Shown piece by piece: positions 35,497-42,834 of a DNA stretch of 64,000 nt (positions within the stretch are counted from its first letter, which is position 1; each line of letters begins with the position of its first letter). Source of the DNA: Flavobacterium channae (GTDB lineage Bacteria; Bacteroidota; Bacteroidia; Flavobacteriales; Flavobacteriaceae). The notes under the pieces were generated by a model that worked only from the letters and a program-made list of their open reading frames with translations, ran no database searches and had not been told where the DNA came from. The position numbers and the translations under genes are program-made. Where the stretch lies: assembly GCF_021172165.1 (NCBI RefSeq), contig NZ_CP089096.1:2666001-2730000 (forward strand). The letters run 5' to 3'.

Positions 35497-35525
35497 AAAG
35501 ACCACCAAATATGGTGGTTTTTTTA
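35497..35525 (+). terminator. Rho-independent terminator after the Cys-rich lipoprotein
   Basis: ACCACC-AAATAT-GGTGGT hairpin preceded by A-rich sequence and followed by seven T's at once. Confidence 0.8.
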
Positions 35526-35535
35526 TTTTATAACT

Positions 35536-35543
35536 TACTTTTG
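35536..35543 (+). promoter_or_regulatory. -7 element of the plsC-desaturase operon
   Basis: TACTTTTG matches TAnnTTTG, 16 bases before the plsC ATG and just after the preceding terminator. Confidence 0.5.
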
Positions 35544-35559
35544 CACAAATTGGTTTCAA

Positions 35560-36294
35560 ATGGAAAAAATTCTATCCTATCCACTTTCAATAGTTTATTA
35601 CATTCTATTTTTACTTTGGTTATTTGTTTTTCATCCTATACAATGGGTTTGCTTTAATCTTTTTGGATATAATGCACATCGTATAAGTGTTGCTTACCTA
35701 AATTTATTTTTAGTTAGAACAGCGCATGTTTTAGGAACAACATATCACATTAAAGGAATGGAAAATGTTCCGGAAAACAAACCTTTAATTATTGTAGCCA
35801 ATCACCAAAGTTTACATGATATCACAACTATTATTTGGTTTTTAAGAAAAGTGCATCCAAAATTCATTAGTAAAATTGAATTAGGAAAAGGAATTCCAAG
35901 TGTTTCTTATAATTTACGCCATGGTGGATCGGCATTAATCGATAGAAAAGATCCAAAGCAAGCTTTACCAGAAATTAAAAAAGTAGCCGAATTAGTAAAT
36001 AAAAACAACTATTCTGTCGTTATATTTCCAGAGGGAACAAGAAGCAAAACAGGAACACCAAAACCATTTGCAGTAAATGGATTAAAAATGTTGTACAAAT
36101 TTGCTCCTGACGCTTACTTCTTACCTATTACAATTAACAATTCTTGGAAGATGACAAAGTTTGGTCAATTTCCATTAGGATTAGGAACAAAATTAGAGCT
36201 ACTTATTCATGAACCTATGAAAATTTCTGAGGTTCCATTTGAAGAGATATTTGAAAAAACTGAAAAAATTATAACAGAACACATAAAAAAATAA
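35560..36294 (+). CDS. plsC: 1-acyl-sn-glycerol-3-phosphate acyltransferase (PlsC family)
   Basis: 244 residues. The acyltransferase motifs are NHQSLHDI (HX4D, near residues 82-87) and FPEGTRSK (near 155-162), with an N-terminal membrane helix (about 8-28). The enzyme adds the second acyl chain to lysophosphatidate at the inner membrane. It is followed after 3 bases by an acyl-ACP desaturase, so the two probably shape membrane lipid unsaturation together. Related ornithine-lipid acyltransferases (OlsA) share these motifs and cannot be fully ruled out. Confidence 0.9.
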   Translation: MEKILSYPLSIVYYILFLLWLFVFHPIQWVCFNLFGYNAHRISVAYLNLFLVRTAHVLGTTYHIKGMENVPENKPLIIVANHQSLHDITTIIWFLRKVHPKFISKIELGKGIPSVSYNLRHGGSALIDRKDPKQALPEIKKVAELVNKNNYSVVIFPEGTRSKTGTPKPFAVNGLKMLYKFAPDAYFLPITINNSWKMTKFGQFPLGLGTKLELLIHEPMKISEVPFEEIFEKTEKIITEHIKK

Positions 36295-36297
36295 CCC

Positions 36298-37290
36298 ATG
36301 TCTATACAAAACGTCCGTTTAGAAGTGATGCAGTTCTTGGAAAAAAAGATCGATCATTTCATGGAAGAATTCTTAATTCCGGTTGAGAAAATTTGGCAAC
36401 CAACTGATTTATTGCCAAATTCTCAAAATGAAACTTTTTTTGAAGATGTAAAAGAATTAAGAGAAATTGCCAAAGATTTACCTTACGATTTTTGGGTAAC
36501 TTTAGTTGGTGATACTATTACTGAAGAAGCCTTACCAACTTACGAATCTTGGTTGATGAATGTTGAAGGAGTAAATCCTGAAGAAAAAAGTAATGGTTGG
36601 AACAAATGGATAAAACATTGGACTGGTGAAGAAAATCGCCATGGAGATGTTTTAAACAAGTATTTATATCTTTCAGGAAGAGTAAATATGAGAGAAGTTG
36701 AAATGACAACGCACCATTTAATTAATGATGGTTTTGACATTGGAACAAGCAATGATCCTTACAAAAACTTTGTTTACACTTCTTTCCAAGAATTAGCTAC
36801 TTATGTTTCGCACAATAGAGTTGCATTAATTGCTAAAAAATATGGAGATAAAAAACTTCATAAAATGTGTAATTTAATTGCTGGAGATGAAATGCGTCAT
36901 CACTTAGCTTACAGCGAATTTGTAAACCAAATTTTTAAAGTAGATCCAAGCGAAATGATGTTGGCCTTCCAACACATGATGAAGCACAAAATTATAATGC
37001 CGGCACACTTTTTAAGAGAAAGTGGTCAAAAAATAAGCACTGCTTTTGAACAATTTTCAGATTCTGCACAAAGAATAGGCGTTTATACGGCTGTTGATTA
37101 TGTAGATATTATGCAAAAATTAATTGACAAATGGGAAATTGATAAAATTGCAAATTTATCTGATGAAGCAGAGAAAGCAAGAGATTATCTAATGAAACTT
37201 CCTAGTAGAATGGCCAAAATTTCTGAACGAATAGTAATCCCAGAAACAAGTCATATTTTTAAATGGGTTGAACCTGCTTTGGTAAAATAA
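36298..37290 (+). CDS. Acyl-[acyl-carrier-protein] desaturase
   Basis: 330 residues, the length of plant-type soluble stearoyl-ACP desaturases. The di-iron ligands are in WTGEENRHGD (near residue 110) and AGDEMRHHLAY (near 198), the two ExxH motifs of the four-helix bundle. The enzyme inserts a cis double bond in saturated acyl-ACP using O2 and ferredoxin. Directly downstream of plsC; the next gene (HD-domain phosphohydrolase) starts 15 bases later and may be in the same operon. Confidence 0.95.
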   Translation: MSIQNVRLEVMQFLEKKIDHFMEEFLIPVEKIWQPTDLLPNSQNETFFEDVKELREIAKDLPYDFWVTLVGDTITEEALPTYESWLMNVEGVNPEEKSNGWNKWIKHWTGEENRHGDVLNKYLYLSGRVNMREVEMTTHHLINDGFDIGTSNDPYKNFVYTSFQELATYVSHNRVALIAKKYGDKKLHKMCNLIAGDEMRHHLAYSEFVNQIFKVDPSEMMLAFQHMMKHKIIMPAHFLRESGQKISTAFEQFSDSAQRIGVYTAVDYVDIMQKLIDKWEIDKIANLSDEAEKARDYLMKLPSRMAKISERIVIPETSHIFKWVEPALVK

Positions 37291-37305
37291 TTCATCTTTC
37301 ACAAA

Positions 37306-37948
37306 ATGACATTAATTGACAACACTATACTTTTTGTAAAAAAACAATTAGAAAATGCCGAAGGCGGTCATGATTGGTTTCACATAGAGCGTGTTTATAA
37401 AAATGCTTTATTAATTGCCTCCGAAGAAGAATGCAACTTAGAAGTTGTTAAACTTGGCGCGCTGTTACACGATATTGCTGATTCTAAATTTCATAATGGA
37501 GATGAAACTGTTGGCCCAAAAACAGCCAGAACTTTTTTAGAATCACAAAACGTTTCAGAAGATGTTATTCTGCATGTAATTGCAATTATTGAAAATATCT
37601 CGTTTAAAGGTGGGAATTTTGAAAAGAAATTTAATTCTAAAGAATTAGAAATTGTACAAGATGCCGATCGATTAGATGCGATTGGAGCGATTGGAATTGC
37701 GAGAACGTTCAATTAGTGGGTTTAAAAATCGCCCTTTATACAATCCAAATATTCAGCCCAAATTGAATATGACAAAAGATGAGTATAAAAATAGTGAATC
37801 CCCAACACTGAATCATTTTTATGAAAAACTATTGCTTTTAAAAGACAAAATGAATACCGAAACAGGTAAAAAAATTGCTCAAAAGCGCCACGATTTTATG
37901 GTTACTTTTTTAGGTCAGTTTTATGCCGAATGGGACGGACAAGAATAA
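37306..37948 (+). pseudogene. HD-domain phosphohydrolase, broken by a 2-base deletion
   Basis: Reading from 37306 gives 136 residues with the HD motif (HDWFHIERV, LLHDIADSKFH) and stops right after IGIARTFN at 37716. A second frame from within 37676 continues without a gap as GFKNRPLYNPNIQPKLNM through to 37948. Inserting two bases (AATTATGG in place of AATTAG) at about 37713 restores one frame of 214 residues, reading FNYGGFKNRP as in intact relatives. It is either a recent frameshift or a sequencing error. The family cleaves phosphate esters of nucleotides or similar compounds. The 5' 136-residue part may still be made. Confidence 0.85.
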
Positions 37949-37990
37949 AAAAAGTGTTCAGTTTAGATATCCTCAAACTGAACACTTTTT
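37949..37990. terminator. Strong bidirectional terminator
   Basis: A perfect 16-base stem (AAAAAGTGTTCAGTTT and its complement at 37975-37990) with a 10-base loop lies between the convergent HD-domain and enoyl-CoA hydratase genes. The A- and T-ends serve both directions. Confidence 0.9.
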
Positions 37991-37997
37991 ACTTTAA

Positions 37998-38774
37998 TTA
38001 TTTCCCTGGAAACTCTGCTTTACGTTTTTCTAAAAATGCAGTTGTTCCTTCTTTAAAATCTTCGGTTCCAAAACAAAAACCAAAGTTTTCAATTTCAACA
38101 TTAAAACCATTAATTCCATCGGTATAATTTGCATTAACTGCTTGAATTGCTTTTGCAATAGCAACACTAGAATTTTTAGTTATTTTTGAAGCAATTCCTT
38201 TAGCAAATTCTAATAATTCTGCTTGCGGAACTACATGATTTACTAAACCATAGTTTTTTGCCGTTTCAGCATCAACCATTCCCGCTGTCATAATCATTTC
38301 CATTGCTCTTCCTTTTCCTACTAATTGTGCCAAACGTTGTGTTCCTCCGTAACCTGGAATAACGCCTAATGTTACTTCTGGTAATCCCATTTTAGCATTA
38401 TCTGAAGCAACTCTAAAATGACACGACATTGCCAATTCTAATCCTCCACCTAATGCAAAACCATTAACTGCAGCAATAACTGGTGTGTCTAAATTTTGAA
38501 CAAAATCAAACAATAATGCCTGACCTTGAGCAGCTAATTTGCCTCCTTCTTCTACAGAAAAATGTGCAAATTCTGAAATGTCGGCTCCAGCCACAAAAGC
38601 TTTTTCTCCACTTCCTGTCACAACAATAACTTTAACCGATTTATCTTCATTTAATGATTTAAATCCTTCGTGTAATTCTTGAATTGTAGCTTTATTTAAA
38701 GCGTTTAATTTTGTAGGTCTATTAATTGTAATAATAGCAATTGCATCTTGTTTTTCAATAAGAATATTTTCCAT
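37998..38774 (-). CDS. Enoyl-CoA hydratase/isomerase family protein
   Basis: 258 residues, the typical crotonase length. Oxyanion-hole segments are SGEKAFVAGADISEF and NGFALGGGLELAMSCH, and the two catalytic Glu positions are matched by the Glu in LGGGLELA and in GLPEVTLGVIPGYGG. The family hydrates trans-2-enoyl-CoA in beta-oxidation or acts in related CoA reactions. It is the last gene of the minus-strand run starting with the T9SS type B gene. Substrate range cannot be set. Confidence 0.93.
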   Translation of the reverse strand: MENILIEKQDAIAIITINRPTKLNALNKATIQELHEGFKSLNEDKSVKVIVVTGSGEKAFVAGADISEFAHFSVEEGGKLAAQGQALLFDFVQNLDTPVIAAVNGFALGGGLELAMSCHFRVASDNAKMGLPEVTLGVIPGYGGTQRLAQLVGKGRAMEMIMTAGMVDAETAKNYGLVNHVVPQAELLEFAKGIASKITKNSSVAIAKAIQAVNANYTDGINGFNVEIENFGFCFGTEDFKEGTTAFLEKRKAEFPGK

Positions 38775-38788
38775 TTTGATAGTGTTGA

Positions 38789-40258
38789 TTATTTATTTAT
38801 TGGGAAAGAAACTAAAAATTCTGTCCCTACATTTGGTTCTGTTTCAAAGGTAATGGTTCCGTTATAATTTTCAATTATATTTTTAATAATTGCGAGTCCA
38901 AGTCCCATTCCACTTGATTTTGTTGTGAATTTAGGTTCAAAAACACGTTCCAAGTTTTCTTGTGAAATTCCTTTTCCATTATCTTTTACAGCGATTTTCA
39001 CTTCGTTATCTTGTCTAAAAACAGTTACAAAAACCGATTTGTTTTCTTGTTCTTCCGGAATCGCCTGAATAGCATTTTTTACCAAATTGGTGATTACACG
39101 TATTAATTGTGTTCGGTCTAATTTGGCAATAATTTCATCTTCTAACGCAGAAAATTGAATGAAATCTTCGTTAAAAATCTCCAATGCTATTTTTACAATA
39201 TAAACCACATTTAATGTTTCGTTCTGTTGTGCTGGCATTGTTGCAAAATTGGAAAAAGCGTTTGCCACAGAACTCATGGTGTCTATTTGTTGTAAAATAA
39301 TTTTAGTGTAATCGTTTAGTTTTTTTGTAATATCAGGATCATTGGCATCAAATTTTCTTTGAAAACTTTGAATGGTTAATCGCATTGGCGTTAGTGGATT
39401 TTTTATTTCATGCGCTACTTGCTTAGCCATTTCTCTCCAAGCTTGTTCTCTTTCGCTTTGCGCTAAAATGGTGGCACTTTCCTCTAACTTATCAACCATA
39501 CTATTATATGATTTAATTAACAAGTTGATTTCCTTACTACCATCTTCAATTACGATTTTTTCATTACGTTGATTCAATTGTGTTTCCTGAATTTTATCGC
39601 TGATAATCTTTAAAGATTTTGTGATATAACTCGATAAGAAGTAAGATAATACGATAGAAATAAAGAACATAAAAACATAAACCTGTCCGAATCGAATTAA
39701 GAAATTTTGTACCTCATTATCGTAAAACTCAGTGTTTTCTTCATAAGGTAAATTTAAAATTCCCATCGGTTTAAACTTCGTGTCCTTTAAATAAGAATAA
39801 GAAGATCGAAACGATTGCCCGTCAACTTTTGAAAATTCAATATAACGTTTATCAATTGACGATTGAATAATTTTTAAAGTTGAAGGATTAATTTTAGGTT
39901 TGTCTTTATCTAGTTTGAAAATTGCTTTTGATGAAATTAAAAGTTTTCCTTTAAGATCAAAAAAATTAATTTCCATACTATGAATGTCCGATAATTCAAA
40001 TATTTTTTCTTTGAAAATCAGCGGAATATTCTCGGTGCTTAAAGGATAAGTAGTAGTTTGAAGCACATAATTTATATGTTCAGTTATGGCAGCTTCTTTT
40101 CTTTCTAATCTGTCTTGATGGTATTCACGTGCTTCTTTTCTAAACTGATAAATAGAAACGGCTGCTATAAGGACAGAAGCAATCATCGTTAAGAATATCA
40201 TGGAAAGAAATATTCTTACGCGTAATGAAAGAGTTCTAAAATTGAAAATTCTGTCCAT
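38789..40258 (-). CDS. NtrY-like sensor histidine kinase
   Basis: 489 residues. Two membrane helices (about 13-33 and 189-210) bracket a periplasmic sensor domain; a HAMP-like linker follows (about 210-265), then the H-box QVAHEIKNPLTPM near residue 285 and the ATP-binding N, G1 and G2 boxes (NLVKNAIQAI, DNGKGIS, SGMGLGLAIIKNI). No response regulator is adjacent, so the kinase is an orphan here. It lies 13 bases downstream of hemJ and 14 bases before the enoyl-CoA hydratase gene. Confidence 0.93.
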   Translation of the reverse strand: MDRIFNFRTLSLRVRIFLSMIFLTMIASVLIAAVSIYQFRKEAREYHQDRLERKEAAITEHINYVLQTTTYPLSTENIPLIFKEKIFELSDIHSMEINFFDLKGKLLISSKAIFKLDKDKPKINPSTLKIIQSSIDKRYIEFSKVDGQSFRSSYSYLKDTKFKPMGILNLPYEENTEFYDNEVQNFLIRFGQVYVFMFFISIVLSYFLSSYITKSLKIISDKIQETQLNQRNEKIVIEDGSKEINLLIKSYNSMVDKLEESATILAQSEREQAWREMAKQVAHEIKNPLTPMRLTIQSFQRKFDANDPDITKKLNDYTKIILQQIDTMSSVANAFSNFATMPAQQNETLNVVYIVKIALEIFNEDFIQFSALEDEIIAKLDRTQLIRVITNLVKNAIQAIPEEQENKSVFVTVFRQDNEVKIAVKDNGKGISQENLERVFEPKFTTKSSGMGLGLAIIKNIIENYNGTITFETEPNVGTEFLVSFPINK

Positions 40259-40271
40259 TCTTTAGCTACTA

Positions 40272-40817
40272 TTAGCTGTTGTTTTTTTCTCTAATTTTTT
40301 TGTACAATTTGTATCCTAGCATTAGTAAAATTGAAAATATTATAATGCCTATTACACCATAAATCCAGTTAATTGCATCTCTAACAATTATTAAAAAAAC
40401 TACTGCAAAAAGTATAATAGTAGCACCTTCGTTCCAAATTCTAAAAAAACTAGATGAATGTTTCGATTCATTTTTTTGAAGCTGACAAAAAATTTGATGA
40501 CATTTTAAATGATATAAATATAACAAAAAAACAAAGCATAATTTTACCTGAAAATAATCAGCATAAATCAAGCCATAATTGAAATATAGCATCCAAAAAG
40601 CAAAAAGACTCGCTAAAATAGCGCTTGGCCAGGTAATAATATACCACAAACGGTATTGCATCAATTGGTATTGTTTAATCAAAATATCTTGTTCAGGTTG
40701 TGGTTTTTGTTTTGCTTCGGCATGATATACAAAAAGGCGAACCATGTAAAATAACCCAGCAAACCAAGTTACTACAAAAATTAAATGCAGTGATTTTAAG
40801 TAATTATAAAATTCCAT
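40272..40817 (-). CDS. hemJ: Protoporphyrinogen IX oxidase HemJ (CopD-like membrane protein)
   Basis: 181 residues with four main membrane helices and a possible fifth near the C-terminus. LHLIFVVTWFAGLFYMVRLFVYH is the HemJ hallmark, holding the conserved His residue, and QYQLMQYRLWYIITWPSA and HLKCHQIF follow the family layout. HemJ oxidises protoporphyrinogen IX to protoporphyrin IX in bacteria lacking HemG and HemY. Location 3 bases downstream of hemH, which uses the product, strongly supports this over a copper-resistance CopD role. It is often annotated only as 'CopD family'. Confidence 0.9.
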   Translation of the reverse strand: MEFYNYLKSLHLIFVVTWFAGLFYMVRLFVYHAEAKQKPQPEQDILIKQYQLMQYRLWYIITWPSAILASLFAFWMLYFNYGLIYADYFQVKLCFVFLLYLYHLKCHQIFCQLQKNESKHSSSFFRIWNEGATIILFAVVFLIIVRDAINWIYGVIGIIIFSILLMLGYKLYKKIREKNNS

Positions 40818-40820
40818 TTT

Positions 40821-41846
40821 TTAACTATTTTGAAAAGCCCATTGATCGATCCAGCGACTCATTGTTTTTACCCAATCATCATTATCATTCAAACACGGAA
40901 CCGACAAGAAATCTTCTCCTCCGTTTTCTTTAAAACTATGTGCAGCTTCCATTCCTATTTCTTCTAATGTTTCCAAACAATCCGACACGAAAGCTGGTGT
41001 TACAACTGCTAAGTTTTTGATTCCCTTTTGAGCCAAACCATCAATAGTGGCGTCTGTATAAGGTTGCAACCAAGGATCACGACCTAAACGCGACTGAAAA
41101 GAAGTACTATATTTTCCTTCTTCTAAACCTAAAAATTCAGCAACTTGTCTTGTTGTTTCATAACATTGATGGCGGTAACAAAACTCATGCGCTTTTGATG
41201 GCGTATTACAACAACTGCCATCTATTTTACAATGCGATTTAGTAACATCCGATTTTCTTATATGACGTTCAGGAACTCCATGATAAGAGAACAACAAATA
41301 ATCAGATTTAAAATTATCTAAAGCTGCTTTTATTGAATTCGATAAATCTCGCACATAATCTGGTTGGTTATAAAAAGCCGGAAGGATAGTAAATTCCATA
41401 TTAGGAAATTGCTTTTTACGAATATCTTCGGCAAGCACTAAAATAGTTTCAGTAGTTGCCATTGCAAATTGTGGGTATAATGGAATCAACAAAACTTCAT
41501 CGACACCTTTATTATGCAATTCCTTTAATCCTGCTTCTAAACTTGGATTTCCATAACGCATGGCTAAAGAAACCGGAATACTTACTTGTTCTTGAACTTT
41601 ATTTTGTAATCGTTTTGATAACACAATTAATGGTGAACCTTCTTCCCACCAAATTTTTTTGTATGCTTTAGCTGATTTTTTTGGACGAGTATTTAAAATG
41701 ATTCCTTTTACTAGTAAGGCTCTAAGTAAATAAGGGACATCGATAACACGTTCGTCCATTAAAAATTCATCTAAATATTTTCTAACATCTTTAGGTTCAG
41801 GACTATCTGGCGAACCTAAATTAATTAACAGTACTCCTTTTTTCAT
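40821..41846 (-). CDS. hemH: Ferrochelatase
   Basis: 341 residues. The catalytic His lies in FSYHGVPERHIRKSD and the acidic metal-route residue in LETLEEIGMEAAHSF. HemH inserts Fe(II) into protoporphyrin IX to make protohaem. Residues about 205-235 form a Cys-rich insertion (HCKIDGSCC, EFCYRHQCYE) that may bind an iron-sulphur cluster as in some other bacterial ferrochelatases. The gene is 97 bases after the AraC-type regulator gene and directly before hemJ. Confidence 0.96.
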   Translation of the reverse strand: MKKGVLLINLGSPDSPEPKDVRKYLDEFLMDERVIDVPYLLRALLVKGIILNTRPKKSAKAYKKIWWEEGSPLIVLSKRLQNKVQEQVSIPVSLAMRYGNPSLEAGLKELHNKGVDEVLLIPLYPQFAMATTETILVLAEDIRKKQFPNMEFTILPAFYNQPDYVRDLSNSIKAALDNFKSDYLLFSYHGVPERHIRKSDVTKSHCKIDGSCCNTPSKAHEFCYRHQCYETTRQVAEFLGLEEGKYSTSFQSRLGRDPWLQPYTDATIDGLAQKGIKNLAVVTPAFVSDCLETLEEIGMEAAHSFKENGGEDFLSVPCLNDNDDWVKTMSRWIDQWAFQNS

Positions 41847-41943
41847 TTTCTTTTTTTTATAAAAGTAATCAATCTTATTCTTAAGAAAAGTTTTATATAC
41901 GTTTTTTATTTATGATACGATTTACAAAATCAATATAATTGAA

Positions 41944-42819
41944 CTATTCAATATTAGCATTCAAATTCATCAAATATTTTTTAGGAGTTGTTCCAAACTT
42001 CTTCTTGAAAGCCGCAATAAAGTGACTTCCTGTACTATATCCGATTTTTAACCCCACTTCGTTTACATTATAAGATCCACTATCTAAAAGTTGTCTTGCA
42101 TAATCCATCTTATAGTCAAACAAAAAACCGTAGACTGTATCACCATAAATTTGTTTAAAACCCATTTTAAGTTTTTTCAAATTTAGTCCAACTTGATCAG
42201 CTAATTCCTGAAGTCCTGGGGGTTCTGCCATATTATTCAAGATAATATCTTTTGCTTTTCTAATTTTTAATACATTTTCCTCATCAATTAAAAAAGGGCA
42301 TTGTTCTGCATTTGGATCTTCAGTACGATTAAAGTACAAACTCAATAATTCATACCCTTTCCCTTTATAATATAAATTTTTAATAAACGAGTTTAAATTA
42401 TAATGAAATATCTGACTCAAAACAATTGACATTGAAGGACTTATGTCATTTTCTTTATAATACTTTTTATCTTTGTTTTCCTCGCTTAAAAAAGGAATGT
42501 TTTCAGCTTCAGAAGAAAATAAACCGTGAAATTTTTTAATAGAAACAATAACAGAAATCACCCAGGTGTTTGGCGCTAATTCTAATTCAATAGGTAATTC
42601 TTTTTGAGGATTATAAAACAATAACGATTTCTCTTCTTTTAAATCTAAAGCGTAATTCCCTTGATTAAATATAAATTTACCTTTTCCCTTTAAACCAAAA
42701 TGAAACTGAATAAGTCCTTGATTTACAGGTCGTTCAATTTTAATTGTTTCGTTACTATCATTTTGAAAACGCAATAAAATAAATTCGTTTTCAATTTTTA
42801 TTTCTTCTAAAGAATTCAT
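41944..42819 (-). CDS. AraC family transcriptional regulator beside the haem genes
   Basis: 291 residues. The N-terminal half (1-190) is a cupin-like sensing region without a recognised ligand; the C-terminal 100 residues form the double HTH of AraC proteins (PGLQELADQVGLNLKKLKMGFKQIYGDTVYGFL and NEVGLKIGYSTGSHFIAAFKKKFGTTPKKY). It lies 15 bases after the T9SS type B gene and 97 bases before hemH, and on the opposite strand to hemA. Control of haem genes is suggested by position and by direct repeats near the hemA promoter. Confidence 0.92.
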   Translation of the reverse strand: MNSLEEIKIENEFILLRFQNDSNETIKIERPVNQGLIQFHFGLKGKGKFIFNQGNYALDLKEEKSLLFYNPQKELPIELELAPNTWVISVIVSIKKFHGLFSSEAENIPFLSEENKDKKYYKENDISPSMSIVLSQIFHYNLNSFIKNLYYKGKGYELLSLYFNRTEDPNAEQCPFLIDEENVLKIRKAKDIILNNMAEPPGLQELADQVGLNLKKLKMGFKQIYGDTVYGFLFDYKMDYARQLLDSGSYNVNEVGLKIGYSTGSHFIAAFKKKFGTTPKKYLMNLNANIE

Positions 42820-42834
42820 AACTGTATTTTATTA

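Noticed and set aside
41878..41887. TTCTTAAGAA palindrome upstream of hemH
   Set aside because: Ten A/T-rich bases occur often by chance in this composition and there is no matching copy near other haem genes.
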